A stretch of DNA of 64,000 bases from Shinisaurus crocodilurus (GCA_021292165.1 CM037880.1:141672564-141736563), one strand, 5' to 3'; shown: positions 11,966-22,533, counted from the stretch's first letter. Made by a program: numbers and translations. The notes: generated from the sequence alone by a model not told the origin.

Positions 11966-12482
11966 CTGTGTATATTACATAAGATTGTCAGCATATTTCT
12001 TCTCTCCCCCCCTCCCTCTCTGCCACTTTCTATGGTGGCTCCTGTAGGATAAGCCATGCACGGGGAAGTACAGTTTCATAGAACTTTCTCTTATCCTGTT
12101 AAGTTCTTACGGTAAGAAGTTTTAAAATATTTTTTCTGTGTTCATAATTAGATGCATCTCTGTTAAGGAGGCTCAAACAAAAGATTCTCATCCTCCTGTG
12201 TTACTCATTACATCATCTGGCATCTTGGCACCCAAGGAGCTCTCTTACCTGGGGTAAACTAGCTTAACCTTTAACCGAGGTACTATCCAGTGCATATGGG
12301 CTAATTCAGCCATCTGTCAGTTGTCTGGCTTGATACTTTCTGCATTTCTCACTATTCTCTCGTCCCCAACTACTTCTGAGCAGCATGTATGCAGTTTATT
12401 TATTTGCAGATGTTTTTATGGAGTAGCTTATAGAGTCCCAAGTTTTTACCTAAAAAGGACATAGATAACATTTCATGCTGAA

Positions 12483-12487
<5 letters not shown>
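11966..12487. other. Unique sequence
   Basis: Nothing recognised. Confidence 0.5.

Positions 12488-12534
<47 letters not shown>
12488..12534. repeat. (CT)n-(AT)n microsatellite
   Basis: About 18 CT units and five AT units. Confidence 0.95.
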
Positions 12535-12535
<1 letters not shown>

Positions 12536-12704
12536 CACCAAGAGTTTCACTTTACAGTAGTCCATCATTTTAATTTTGCTGCCTTGTTGCTCTCTTTCCC
12601 AGTATTGAAAGAGTCCTCACCCTCCTAACAATAGACTTTTAGTACTTGTAATCTGAACTTTTTGTTCCCTTATGCTAGGATATTAACTGGGAGACACTGT
12701 AGGA

Positions 12705-12772
12705 CAGGGACAGGCAGAAGGTAGATCTGGATCTAAATGCGGCTCCCAGCCATCCAAAGTTCCCCACCCCTG
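12705..12772. mobile_element. hAT remnant with a large internal deletion
   Basis: Begins CAGGGACAGGCAGAAGGTAG, like the 299-bp hAT at 29981, and ends TTCCCCACCCCTG. Only 68 bp remain, so most of the body is missing. Confidence 0.55.
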
Positions 12773-12924
12773 CTATGGAGCATTAGGTTCAAAATGTGCC
12801 AAAGTAAGTGAAAGTCCAAAATGATTGCTGCATACAGTATAAAACTGTCATTTTGAACCTTTACTTAACTTATTCTCTCTCCACACCTTTCCTGTTTCTT
12901 TTAACGATAATTAAACTCTTAATG

Positions 12925-13036
12925 TGGAGAACTGGTGTGGTGTTATACATTGAATCCTAGGTTAGACCGGGGAGACCTGGGTTCAAATTTGTTTTCGGCC
13001 ATGAAGCTCACTGGGTGACCTTGGGCCACTCACACA
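12925..13036 (+). mobile_element. MIR-like SINE, 5' part
   Basis: tRNA-related head ('ctggtgtggtg...', B-box-like GGGTTCAAATT) followed by GCTCACTGGGTGACCTTGGG, the core shared with the SINEs at 16530 and 20642. The 3' half is missing. Confidence 0.75.
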
Positions 13037-13043
13037 CACTGGG

Positions 13044-13095
13044 CCGGTTTGCACATAACAACAGCCTGTGGGTTAAACAACCCATGGGATGCCAT
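13044..13095. mobile_element. Fragment of the AACCC-rich DNA element
   Basis: GGTTTGCACATAACAACAGC then GGGTTAAACAACCCATGGG matches the end of the element at 41672. Confidence 0.5.
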
Positions 13096-13577
13096 GCATG
13101 AGCAGGAGAGAGCAGGCATGCTTCCACTTTTAATGAAGAATCTATGATCGACCCATTCATAAATTGTTAAGCATGAGATCTTATGCATTAGTACTCTTTG
13201 CAAAATATTATCCGATTCCCTTAGAGATGTAACTTCTTTTCCAATATTTTGCTATTAGAATCCCGGTTGAAACTAACATGTTTGCAGGCATCCATTCATT
13301 CTTAGTTGCTACCAGTCCATCTTATCTTAATAATAAAACCATTGGATCCAAAGGCAATTTATACCGTGTACTTTTTTTCATGCTCATAACTACATTAATC
13401 CAAAACTCTTATATATTTGCAGACCCACTATATATGTGTGAAATCTGCAAAATCCTGACCATATCTCCAACATAATGCATTAGGCAATTTATACATTTTC
13501 TGCAGTCTATGAGGTGTTAAATACCATAAATATATGATCTTACAGCTCTCAGAAAATTTTGATACTGCCATGTATGG
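13096..13577. other. Unique sequence
   Basis: AT-rich; nothing recognised. Confidence 0.5.
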
Positions 13578-13713
13578 CAGCCTACCCAAGCTGGTGCCGT
13601 CTAGATGTTTTGGACTGCAACTCTCATCATCCCTAGCCATTGGCCATGCTGGCTAGGGCTGATGGGAGTTGGTAGTCCAAAATACCTGGAGGACACCAGT
13701 TTGGGGAAGGCTG
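13578..13713. mobile_element. hAT MITE, palindromic
   Basis: Ends CAGCCTACCCAAGCTGGTG... and ...CAGTTTGGGGAAGGCTG pair with long arms around ATTGGCCAT. Flanks ATGTATGG and CTCTATGG agree at 6 of 8 positions. Confidence 0.8.
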
Positions 13714-13721
13714 CTCTATGG

Positions 13722-14300
13722 TACTCTTCTGAATAGGCAGGCTGGCATGAGAACTGTACTGTGTTGCAGCACTTCTGTTCCTATCTGGGTGGCCAATTCC
13801 AACAGCTGGGGAGCTATGGCTCAACTCCTTGGCTATGGGACCTGCAGGTTTCTCTTTGTCTCCTGTGCTATTTAACATCATGAAACTTCTGAGTGAGCTT
13901 GTCCGGATGTGTCATCAATATGCAGGTGACACCCAACTCTATTTTCCTTTTTATCAAATTCAGGCAACACAGTGGAAGTGCTAAACAAATGCTTGCCTAT
14001 GGTAATGGACTGGATGAGGGCCAATAAACTGAAATATAATCCAGACAAGAGGTGGTGTGGATGTTCTCCTTGATCCTTCTTTGTTGTTAGAAGCATAACT
14101 TGCTTTTATTGCACAGAGTGCCTTTACTAGTTTAAGCTTATATATCAGCTGAAAGCCTGTCTGGACAGAGATAGCCTCAGTTATCCATGCTCTGGCAACC
14201 TCTAGACTAGACTACTGTACTGTGCTGTATATGGGACTGCCTTTGAAGACTGTTCAGAAACTGCTGTTAGTGCAAAATTTAGTTGTGCGTGTGTTTTTTT
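13722..14300 (+). pseudogene. L2-like LINE reverse transcriptase fragment
   Basis: Conceptual reading gives LFNIMKLLSELVR, then a YAGD box at 13919-13930 in place of catalytic YADD followed by TQLYF, then MDWMRANKLKYNPDK. Downstream (about 14165-14285) are pieces of the connection region (SVIHAL, KTVQKLLLVQN). This order is typical of L2/CR1-superfamily RT; L2 is my best guess from similarity to the better copies at 37484 and 44466. It is riddled with stops and frameshifts. Confidence 0.75.
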
Positions 14301-14479
14301 ACATCTAAAATGTATTTATATGGCCCTTCATTCTTTTGGATTTCACGCTGGCATATAACAATAATCATTACACAGATACAATAATAAAACTAAGTAAACT
14401 CCATAAAAATCACAACATATTAAAATGCTTGGGTAAACAAAAATAGTTTGCCTGATTCCAAAAGGTTGGAAAGTTGGCG
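14301..14479. other. AT-rich insertion, unassigned
   Basis: Interrupts the LINE. It may be reverse-oriented LINE or SINE 3' sequence, but no diagnostic motif was found. Confidence 0.35.
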
Positions 14480-14645
14480 CCAGATTAGTTCTATCTAGGA
14501 AGGTGGATCCATACCTTGGGTGTTTTATGCTGCTTTTATAATTTTGTGAATCTTAGCTTTTATTTGTTTCATATTTACATTTTAATTGTTTTATTTTTGT
14601 AAGCTACCTTGTAATATGAATCAAAGGTGGTATGCAAATAATTAG
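14480..14645 (+). mobile_element. L2-like 3' UTR and tail
   Basis: Segment from 'ttttatttgtttcatattta' to 'GTAAGCTACCTTGTAATATG...GGTGGTATGCAAATAAT', the usual L2-like terminal layout. The first part matches 15115-15155. Confidence 0.6.
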
Positions 14646-14696
14646 AATGCTTATCAGTTTCTCGGACTAATTCAAAATTCTGGTTTTGATCTTGAA

Positions 14697-14821
14697 AGGC
14701 ACAATCCTCTGCTTGTTTAGACTGGAAAAAGTCCTACAACTCCCAGCATTCCCCAACCAACTGGCGAATGCTGGGATTTTTTTCTGTCTAAACATGCAGA
14801 GGATTGAGCCCTAAATCTCGT
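14697..14821. mobile_element. PIF/Harbinger-like MITE
   Basis: Ends AGGCACAATCCTCTGC... and ...GCAGAGGATTGAGCCC are inverted repeats with GTTTAGAC / GTCTAAAC inside. Flanks are GAA and TAA, a degraded 3-bp duplication. Confidence 0.8.
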
Positions 14822-14885
14822 CATGGCTTAGGGCCAGGCTGACAGCCTGTCTCCATATGTACTGATCTATATATTAAGATTTTCA

Positions 14886-15162
14886 GTGGAGGGCCTCCTT
14901 GAAGTGCTCCTGCCCTCTGAGGTGAGGGAGGTGGCTACCAAAGAGAGGGCCTTCTCAGTGCACTTCAGTAATGAAATACTCTCCCCAGAGATGTTCACCA
15001 GGCAACTACATTCTTGTCTTTTTGATGCCAGGCAAAGACCTTTTTATTTTCCTGAGCTTTTTAGATGCAGCTTGAATCCTGCTGTCTTTGTTATACTGCT
15101 CTACAACATTGTGGCTTTTAGCTCATTTTTGTTTGTTTTGTATTTACATTTTAATTGTTTTA
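14886..15162 (+). pseudogene. L2-like LINE ORF C-terminus and 3' UTR
   Basis: Open reading gives LPSEVREVATKERAFSVHFS then LSPEMFTRQLHSCLFDARQR, the degenerate form of the conserved C-terminal 'RAFSVVAPRLWNSLP' block. It probably belongs to the LINE that starts at 13722, separated by later insertions. Its AT-rich 3' end is cut by the Harbinger-like element at 15163. Confidence 0.7.
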
Positions 15163-15576
15163 GGGCACAATCCTATGGCCCTCCAACCTGACCTGGGGGG
15201 CCATAGGATTATTCGGAGCGCTGAGCCCCTGCCCTGCACCCCCTGCAGCTGGTGCGGAAAGAACCATACCAGCTGCCTCCCCAAGGTTGCAAATCAGCCT
15301 TGGAGAGGAGGAAAAGGGGCATACTGGAGGGGTGGGGAGGGGAGGAGGCTGGGGCTGATGGCTTACTCCATATCCAAACGGTACCCCAGCCTCCCCCCCC
15401 CCCCGAAGAGCTTCATCTAGATGGCCAAAAACGGCCATCTAGATGAAATGCAGGGCGCGAGGCATGGGGCAGCAGAGATCGCCGCCACTGTGCCTCATGC
15501 CATGCATTGGATGCACGTAAGCCTCCGAGTTCGGAGGTTCACGTGCATCGAGGGCGGGGATGATAGGATTGCATTC
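15163..15576. mobile_element. PIF/Harbinger-like element, long form
   Basis: Ends GGGCACAATCCTATGG... and ...CATCATAGGATTGCATTC-like inverted repeats, flanked by TTA on each side (15160-15162 and 15577-15579). GC-rich 414-bp body with inner hairpins (ATCTAGATGGCC / GGCCATCTAGAT near 15415-15445). No transposase. It shares its plan with 42654-43092. Confidence 0.85.
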
Positions 15577-15700
15577 TTATTCTTTTTGGAAACCACCATG
15601 GGTGTATAATTGAGGAGCAGTTGACAAATACTTATGATAAAGAACGAATAAACAACAGTGGCTTCTACATAAGGAAGTCCTGCATCACTAACCATTTAGA

Positions 15701-15702
<2 letters not shown>

Positions 15703-15734
<32 letters not shown>
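15703..15734. repeat. (GT)n microsatellite
   Basis: About 16 units. Confidence 0.97.
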
Positions 15735-15736
<2 letters not shown>

Positions 15737-15754
15737 CAGACATGCAGTTATGGG

Positions 15755-15832
15755 TTATCTAGTAGACATGATATATTTGGACTTTAAAAAAAAACTTTTG
15801 ACAAAGTCCCTTACTCCAAGGGTTCCTGAGTA
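15755..15832 (+). pseudogene. CR1 reverse transcriptase fragment
   Basis: Reads DMIYLDFKKKLLTKSL; with one shift this is the CR1 RT block YLDF-KAFDKVP (conserved D-x-x-KAFD catalytic region). Very short but characteristic. Confidence 0.6.
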
Positions 15833-15871
15833 TAACAATGGCGGGGGTGGGGAGAAAAAGCTATGTTGGCA

Positions 15872-15964
15872 GTATTTATTTATTTGATCTGATTTGATCC
15901 CTGCCTTTCTATCAATAAAAATAGTACTTAAGGCTGCTTATAATCATAAATAAAACTTGATTAA
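15872..15964 (-). mobile_element. L2-like LINE tail
   Basis: On the minus strand: ATAAGCAGCCTTAAGTAC...AGAAAGGCAGGGATCAAATC then AAATAAATA. It pairs with the ORF end at 16313-16440 once the intervening element is removed. Confidence 0.6.
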
Positions 15965-16312
15965 GGGCACAGTCCAATGCGGATGCCTGTAATCCTCCGA
16001 ACTCGGAGGATTATGGGCATTCTATGAAGGGCGGAAGGTGCGCAGAGCCAGAGGTTGCCTCCGCGCTCCTCCCGCCCTGCAGAAGACTTAGGCAGCCAAT
16101 TTTGGCTGTGTAAGTGTGGTGTCTCATAGCGTGAGGGAAGGAGGCTGAGGTGCCGCCAGGACCTACCTTGTATCTTGGTGGCACCAGTCTCATCCCCTCC
16201 CCACCCCCAGAATGCCCACAAAAGCCCTTCTCTGAGGTCGCAAATGCCCTGTTCTTTCCGCAGGGTGGAGGACGCACTGAGCTCGGAGTCCCAGCTCCGA
16301 TCTTGGAGCGAA
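15965..16312 (-). mobile_element. PIF/Harbinger-like element, long form, one end lost
   Basis: Starts GGGCACAGTCCAATGCGG and contains CCTCCGAACTCGGAGGATTA, a hairpin shared with 15163 and 42654 (in reverse order there). The far end stops at 'gagcgaattt' and lacks GGATTG-CCC. It lies between the ORF and the tail of one minus-strand LINE. Confidence 0.7.
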
Positions 16313-16440
16313 TTTCTGATTGTCTTTGCCTGCCAGCAGAAGGACAACAGAGAGGGAACAAACCTGGCCTGCCTTGGCAGGGAGTTCCACAGCCTGGGAA
16401 CAGCCACCGAGAAGGCTATGAAGAATGATCAAGGGATTGC
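16313..16440 (-). pseudogene. L2-like LINE ORF C-terminus
   Basis: Minus strand reads VAVPRLWNSLPRQARFVPSL then LSFCWQAKTI, the standard C-terminal block of L2-type LINEs. Confidence 0.75.
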
Positions 16441-16529
16441 CACTATTAAGAAGCCAATATTATAATGCCTTTATATAAAGCACAGGCAGCAACATCCAGC
16501 ATGATTTGGCAACTGCTGGTGGGCTAGCA

Positions 16530-16750
16530 TTTATTTATTTATTATATTTATACCCCGCCTTTTTCTGGAAAGGAACCCAAGGCGGCTTACATAATCCTCC
16601 TCCATTTTATTCTCACAACAACCCTGTGAGGTAGGTTAGGCTGAGAGTCAGTGACTGGCCCAAGTCACCCAGTGAGTTTCATGGCCGAGTGGGGACTAGA
16701 GCCTGGATTCCCGAGTCCCAGTCAAACACTCTAACTACGACGCCACACAA
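16530..16750 (-). mobile_element. MIR/CORE-like SINE, full length
   Basis: Minus strand: tRNA-related head (TTAGAGTGTTTGACTGGGAC, then GAATCC), core (AAACTCACTGGGTGACTTGG, GTCACTGACTCTCAGCC, CTCACAGGGTTGTTGTGAG), then LINE-like tail GTAAGCCGCCTTGGGTTCC...AAAGGCGGGGTATAAATATA and AAATAAAT. The tail is also seen at 20642. Confidence 0.9.
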
Positions 16751-17040
16751 TCATGCACTGGTGCTTGAGCTGAGCATTCCCATCTACCCCCACTCCTTGG
16801 TTTTCAATTTATCAATGGATGGGTAGGAGGTGCCATTTTGCCAATCCCACAATACTCACATAGTGACTCTATGATGGGACATTGTGGGAATGTCAAAATG
16901 GCGGGTGGCTTGTAGGCCTCTGCTATAGATCATGGCGACGCTACTGCTCCCCACTGTGGTAGTGCCAAACTGCTGGGAGAAGAGGGGGGCCTACTGGATG
17001 TCACTCTTCCCAAGTGGCCTCCTGGTGCTGGTCTTGATAT
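16751..17040. other. Unassigned
   Basis: Contains an imperfect inverted pair (GGTGCCATTTTGCC...CCCACAAT / CATTGTGGG...CAAAATGGCGG at 16828-16905) that could be an old MITE. Confidence 0.35.
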
Positions 17041-17420
17041 ATAAATCTACAATGCTGTTGCATTTGGAATGTTGTGTTCAATTCTGCTTGCCCCATCTCA
17101 AAAAATGTTATCAAAGATCTAGCAAAGGTGCAGAAAAGAGCAACCAAAATGATCAGGGAGTTGGAACATTTCCAAGGGAAGGCTAAAGCATTTTGAGTTT
17201 TGTGGGACATGATAGAGAAGAGAAACAATATTTTATCCGCTCTCATAATACTAGAACTTAGGGTCACAAAATTAAGTTGGCCGTAGATTCAGGACAGACA
17301 GAGACAAAAGTACTGCTTCACATAATGGATAATTAGTTTGTAGAGTTTGCTGCCATGAGATGCGGTGATGGCCATTGATCTGGACAATTACAGGCTGTGC
17401 TTGTGGGTTTCACAAAAGCA
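17041..17420 (+). pseudogene. CR1 LINE ORF2 C-terminal fragment
   Basis: Reads LECCVQFCLPHLKK, then KVQKRATKMIRELEHF in a shifted frame, then 'GCTTCACATAATGGATAATT' (FFT..M.N) and 'GTTTGCTGCCATGAGATG', the CR1 order. Multiple frameshifts. Confidence 0.75.
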
Positions 17421-17893
17421 ACTGACTAGTCATTGTTGGAAAGAGGTACCGTAGCTAGACAAATGTATGACATTTTCTCCAAGTGACTGTGGCCATAGAT
17501 GTCATGTAATAGGACACATTGTTGTCATCCAAGATTGGGGTGTGCATGAGATGTAGAAAAGCACCCTAACTGTCTTCCATCCCATACATGGAGTTTCAGA
17601 GCAGGTATGCATTTCAACATATTGCATATCCTACATGTGCTATGTTGATTTGTGGGTCTTATGCAGCAAGTTGGACCTGTCTGCCATCATAATTCCTTTC
17701 TGAAACTTTATATAGCAGCATTATCCTGTCCTAAAAAGTCCATACCCAACATTTGTGAGTGTGACTCATTTCTCATACTGTCCTTATCTACCACCCTCCT
17801 ACACTGTACACATAATCACACTTTCAAAACATTTTTTAAAAATTAGTCAGTTTACAATAGCTACCAGCCCGTGGTTTTGAACTCAACAAATCA
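17421..17893. other. Unique sequence
   Basis: Nothing recognised. Confidence 0.45.
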
Positions 17894-17901
17894 CTTTCCA
17901 G

Positions 17902-18254
17902 CAGGGCTGCAATGATTAAATCATTGGTAAAATCATCAATAAAATCATTTTTTTAAAAAAATTTGTGCGAAAAATCAAGATTTTTTGCAACCTTGTCGTG
18001 TAGGTAGCCTGGTAACCGATAATACTGGTAATGTTAAAAAAATGAGGAAAGTGTTTTCTGTATAATTTGGTGTTCTTAACTATTAAGTGTAGGCTATTTG
18101 TACATGTGGTTGCCTGAAATTTTGAAATTAATTTTACTAAAAAAAAAAATTGGGGGAAAATTGATTAAATAAAAAAAATATCATTGATTTAAATTTAAAA
18201 AAATTATTTTTTTTTATTTTTTTTGCAAAAAATCATGATTTTTTTGCAACCCTG
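17902..18254. mobile_element. hAT element, AT-rich
   Basis: Ends CAGGGCTGCAATGATT... and ...TTTTTTTGCAACCCTG are inverted repeats; AAATCAT / ATGATTT motifs recur. Flanks CTTTCCAG (17894-17901) and CTTTCCAT (18255-18262) match at 7 of 8. Confidence 0.88.
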
Positions 18255-18329
18255 CTTTCCATATATTTGAATATATTCACTTCCCCCATAAGTCCGTATT
18301 GAAAAGCATGTATGGGAAAGTGTGCCTTC

Positions 18330-18715
18330 TGTGATACCAGCCGTCCCATACTCTGAAGGCATCAGCAGAAGCCATTCTCACCTAAGAGCAGTTAGGCTTG
18401 TGACTACAAGGGAGAGAGCCTTTTCGGTGGTGGCCCTGCAACATCTGGAATTGGCTTCCATCAGGACTTAGCCAGGCCCCTTCTTTGCTGGTCTTTGTGT
18501 AGGCGCTGAAGACCCACTTGTTTTTCTAGCCATTCCATTGCTTGTGGGTTGCAGGTTTTATTGGTGTTAACTTTTTAAATAACATATGATTGAATATTTA
18601 TTTATTTATTATTTTTCTATTGTATTTGTTTTGCATTGTTTTATCTTGTACCCTGCCTTGACATGTTCTACCTTTAAAGGTGGCGGCGGTCTAAACGTCA
18701 TTTTAAAGAATCCAG
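18330..18715 (+). pseudogene. L2-like LINE C-terminus and 3' end
   Basis: Contains the RERAFSVVAP-type block ('GAGAGAGCCTTTTCGGTGG'), the terminal coding part near 18480-18530, an AT-rich UTR and the tail CTTGTACCCTGCCTTGACAT ... AAGGTGGCGG. Stops in all frames. Confidence 0.75.
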
Positions 18716-19003
18716 TTTTGCCAGTATGTAGTAGGCATCCTGCTGCCAATGAATTTCCTCTGCACGTTGAAGAGTGAGCCCTGAGACACCAAACTCCACA
18801 TGCTGCTTCTCCTGTTTAGCCTGTGCTAGCGGTGTCAAAATCACTCCCTATTTGTGTACAGTCTTCTTCTTTTTTTATAAACAGTTGTCTGTCCGAAGGC
18901 CAGTGCCAAAATTCAAACATAATGCTTTGAGGGGAAATTATTTTCTTGCCTGTACTAGAGCCACTGTGTCAGCCATGTTCATTGAACTAAACTTTGAACT
19001 GCT
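18716..19003. other. Unique sequence
   Basis: Nothing recognised. Confidence 0.45.
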
Positions 19004-19011
19004 GCCTAGGA

Positions 19012-19130
19012 CAGTGTTCTCCAACCTTGGGTCCCCAGATGTTTTTGACCTACAACTCCCAGCATGCCCCAGCCAGCATGCTGGGAGTTGTAGGCCAAAA
19101 CATCTGGGGACCCAAGGTTGGAGAACACTG
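19012..19130. mobile_element. hAT MITE, CAGTGTTCTCC type
   Basis: Ends CAGTGTTCTCCAACCTTGGG and CCCAAGGTTGGAGAACACTG are perfect inverted repeats, and the arms pair nearly to the centre. Flanks GCCTAGGA and GTCTAGGG match at 6 of 8. Same type as 39388 and 58101. Confidence 0.88.
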
Positions 19131-19138
19131 GTCTAGGG

Positions 19139-19715
19139 AGTAGGGATAACATAACAAAGCAACTGTTGCCGTTAAGTCCCTCTACTAGTAAATTACAAAT
19201 TCCATCTCTCGCAGCCCACACATCCAAGCTAATCATTTAGATCAGGCAACATGCACTAGAAGATGCTGTGTAGGGTAACTGGAATCTTCCTATCTAAAAT
19301 GGCTTGTGTCCACTTGTGTAGGCTTTTGGCAACTAGCAGGAGCCAGTGAATCAGCCACTGAACAGCTCACACTTTGCTTGCAAAAGTGCGACCCCACGTG
19401 CGAATTTTAGTCCTGGTTCCCACTTTCTTTAGAGTGGGCCTCTCCTAATGCCTTCTGAAAACTGTGTGTTTTTTAAAGATAAATTTATTGGAGAGTCTGC
19501 TCTCGAGGGTCCTTAAAATATGGCCTTGCTAATGAAAATAAAATGCACGCTCACTTTTCCTGAGCTGAAGTCGCCCTAAGCAATGCTCAAATATAATGCT
19601 GACAAGGCGAACCCTCAGTGGAGTGCCCTTGCTTTTCTCATTGATGGATTGGCGGGGTGGTGGTGAAGTTAAATCCCATACCCTCCACATTTCACAGATG
19701 AAAATAGGGACACAG
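19139..19715. other. Unique sequence
   Basis: Nothing recognised. Confidence 0.45.
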
Positions 19716-19836
19716 CTGTGAATTTGTAAGAGGTGTGGCTAAGCAACATGAAGTTGTGATCAAGAGGGCGTGGCCAGGCAACATGAGGGCATGGCCAAGG
19801 GTATGGCCAGGCAACCAAAGGGCATGGTCAGGTACA
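19716..19836. repeat. Degenerate minisatellite, GGGCATGGCCAGGCAAC type
   Basis: About five imperfect units of 12-24 bp sharing GGC(A/G)TGGCCA and GGCAAC. It starts after 'gatgaaaatagggacacag'. Confidence 0.7.
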
Positions 19837-20641
19837 AAAGTTATTACAGGAAACACACAAAATCTTATATAATTAATACATTATACATTATTTTATAATA
19901 TTTTATTAGTGGTTTTGTAATTTTTTTTTACCTTACTTAAACCCTTAATTGTTGATATCTGGTGTTTTTCATGGGGGGTGTCAGTGCTTGCAGGGCAATC
20001 TTTCTTTTTGTTTTAAAATTGTCAGGATTGGTCCCGGCATTTTCAGGGCAGTTGGAGACGGAGAAGAAAAGGCGATGTGGAGGAGGGGGAGCTTTTGGGT
20101 GGGAGAAAATACAAAAAGACACATTGGGGTTTTTGAACCCCTTCAGCATTTTGCTCCAACACCTCTACAGCTCTGGTTTTTAAGCACAAGGAGTAACTTT
20201 GAGGGCTGAAAAGCTTTGTTGTTTGTTATTGTGGAAAGGCCCCCAGTTTAAAGCACTTTTTGTGCTCTATTCACACAATTAGATTTAAAGAACACTTAAA
20301 CTGGAATAATCTTACAGATTGGAACAACTTGAATTAAGTTAAAAACAAACAGTGCAATCCCTACACACAGTTACTCAGAAGTAAGTTACAAATGTCTTCA
20401 TGGGTCTTACCCTGGTGGCCTGGTCAGAGGCAGCAACACGTGCGCGGTCTGTTCCCTTCCTGCTTAAGGGGCCATGGGTAAAATCGCAGCTAAGCTAAAT
20501 AGCTTGCGGGAGGAGGCAGGGATTCCTGGCTCTGCATAACAAATTGGAACTTTTGCATAACAAAGTAAGAAGCGTGATTAGAGCATATGAAATCCTAGAA
20601 CTCTTATTTGTAGACTTGCATTGCTGCACAATAAAGGTTGT
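19837..20641. other. Mostly unique sequence
   Basis: A fragment at 20350-20395 (AGTGCAATCC...TTACTCAGAAGTAAGTT) resembles part of the MITE families above. Otherwise nothing recognised. Confidence 0.45.
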
Positions 20642-20873
20642 CCAGTGTAGTGCAGTGGGATAAGAGTGGTTAGGGTCTGAATGTAGGGGTGGTTCAAATT
20701 CCCCGCTCGCATGAAACTCACTGGGTGACTTTGGGCCAGTCACTGACTCTCAGCCTAACCTACCTCACAGGGTTGTTGTTGTGAGGATAAATGGAGAGGA
20801 GGAGGATTATGTAAGCCGCCTGGGTTCCTTGTAGGAAAAAAGGCGGGGTATAAATATAAGAAATAAAATAAAT
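20642..20873 (+). mobile_element. MIR/CORE-like SINE, full length
   Basis: Head 'CCAGTGTAGTGCAGTGGG' with B-box GGTTCAAATTCC, core AAACTCACTGGGTGACTTTG and CTCACAGGGTTGTTGTTGTG, tail GTAAGCCGCCTGGGTTCCTT then AAAGGCGGGGTATAAATATA and AAATAAAATAAAT. Confidence 0.92.
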
Positions 20874-21605
20874 GTGGAGAAATAGCCTGCCACACACACA
20901 CCCTCCTATGTGTAAACCAGGCAATCCCAGCTGAGGTCTGAGAAAAGCAAAATGTACATAGTTTCTCTTGATGGCCCCTGGCGCCTCAATGTCTGCTAGG
21001 CCCTTTGGCTTGCAATGAAAGCCCACTAGTCATGAGTCACCCTCCCCTCTGCCTGGGCCAGGTGAAGTCATCCTATTGGCTGAGACAGCTGGGCTACTGA
21101 AAAGAGGAGGGGGGGAGGAATCTATATTGCCAGCTGTGGCTTCTGGTTTTGGTTGTTGGTCGTGAGGCAGCAAGCTGCACGAAGGTCCATGGCTCAGGTC
21201 AACCTCCGCCTCCAACCCTGGGGAGCTCCCAGTGAACACTGCTAACATAGAACAGCCCTTTCGGAGTTAAGTGGCTTTCTAGGAACAAGGCATTTCCAGG
21301 TACGACTGTCTGTATGCTTTTGCGGCTCGCTACCAGCTCAATGTAGGTGTGGGCCTAGTGTGGCGCTTTTGTATATGTTCTGTTACCACTCCATTAACTC
21401 TGTTACCCATAACAGTGTAGTAGCGTCCATTCAAAACTCAGTCTCCTCGCTTTGTCTGCGTTATAATTGGGTTTGCGGCTTCTGCCAGGGAGCTGCGTAC
21501 TGCTGATAGAGGGCTACCCGATCCGGGTTAACCCCTGAGTGGCCGAACCCGCCAAGAGGACAGTTGCAGTCTTTCTCCACAATTAAATAAAATAAAATAA
21601 ATTTT
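20874..21605. other. Unexplained block with A-rich end; possible promoter-exon or retroelement 3' end
   Basis: Matches no family I know. Plus-strand signals: an inverted CCAAT box ATTGG (21075-21079), TATA-like CTATATTG (21122-21129), an 18-codon ORF from ATG 21189-21191 to TAA 21243-21245, and a donor-like CAG|GTACGA at 21297-21305. The 3' part has a distinctive 'GATCCGGGTTAACCCCTGAG' and ends in ATTAAATAAAATAAAATAAA (21581-21600), like a retroposon tail. These signals are individually weak. Confidence 0.25.
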
Positions 21606-21797
21606 CACATGGATGATGGGGCCTGATTGGATGGCCTCAGGCATGCTACTAGCTTTCAGCCTAATCTACTGTGCATCGTGACTGTGAGGATAAATCAGAA
21701 CAACTATAAAGCCCTCTGTATCACAGGGGATGTGCCCAAAAAATGGAGAAGCTTGGATTAACTTTTGCTATATTGTGTGGTGTAGTTGTAGTATGTA

Positions 21798-22062
21798 CAG
21801 TAATACCTTGGATTGCAAAGCATAATTTGTTCCGGAACCGTGCTTGTAATCCAAAAACTCTTATATCAAAGTGAGTCTCTGGTGGGCGTGAGCGGGCGGC
21901 CGATTTCAGCCCGCTACGCCCCGCTCGAGGTGAGCGGTTACATCCCTACAGTTGAACTTGTATTGCAAGACGGTCGCTTGTTTATCAAGTCAAATTTATT
22001 TTAAAAAATGCTGTCTTGCAAAATGCTCTCAGACCAAGTACTTGCAATCCAAGGTATTACTG
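21798..22062. mobile_element. Tc1/mariner-like MITE, copy 1
   Basis: Ends CAGTAATACCTTGGATTGCA and ...TTGCAATCCAAGGTATTACTG, inverted, flanked by TA (21796-21797, 22063-22064). The middle is GC-rich and differs from the other two copies. Confidence 0.9.
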
Positions 22063-22166
22063 TATACACATAGAATCTATCTCAGTGAAGGCGAGCCTAT
22101 GGCACGTGCACGCAGGGACCAATCTGTGGACACGCAGAGGAGCGAGATCAGGCAGGGATTGCAGGG

Positions 22167-22330
22167 AGATTCCCGAGGGGAGGGGCAGGAGAGCAAGCGG
22201 AGAGAGCCAGGCCAGGCGGGGAGGGCAGCTGTAGCTTTAAATGAAGCTTTAAATGATTCCCCGAGGGGAGGGAGGGAGAGCAAGCTGGGAAACGCAAGGC
22301 AAGGCGGGCAGCTGCTGCTTTTAAATGCTA
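22167..22330. repeat. Imperfect tandem duplication within the hAT
   Basis: Two units of about 80-88 bp, each with GATTCCC(C)GAGGGGAGGG, GAGAGCAAGC, a GGCAAGGCGGG-type stretch, GGCAGCTG and CTTTTAAATG. Confidence 0.75.
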
Positions 22331-22530
22331 GGTCGGTTCCTCTCCGCCTCTGCCCTCTCTCTCACCTGCGCGCTTGCTCTCAACCCTGCCTGCCTGCCTG
22401 CAAGGAGTGGCTGGCTGCTCCTTTAAATCCCTGCGCTCACGCACACTCCTCTTCCTCCAGCGTTGCCTACTCAAAACTGATTCTCAGGCCCAGTTGCTCT
22501 GAAAAGTCTCAATCTCTCCCTCTCCCCTCT

Positions 22531-22533
<3 letters not shown>

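Noticed and set aside
20874..21605. LTR of an endogenous retrovirus
   Set aside because: Has CCAAT/TATA-like sites but no TG...CA ends, no partner LTR, no primer-binding site and no gag or pol nearby.
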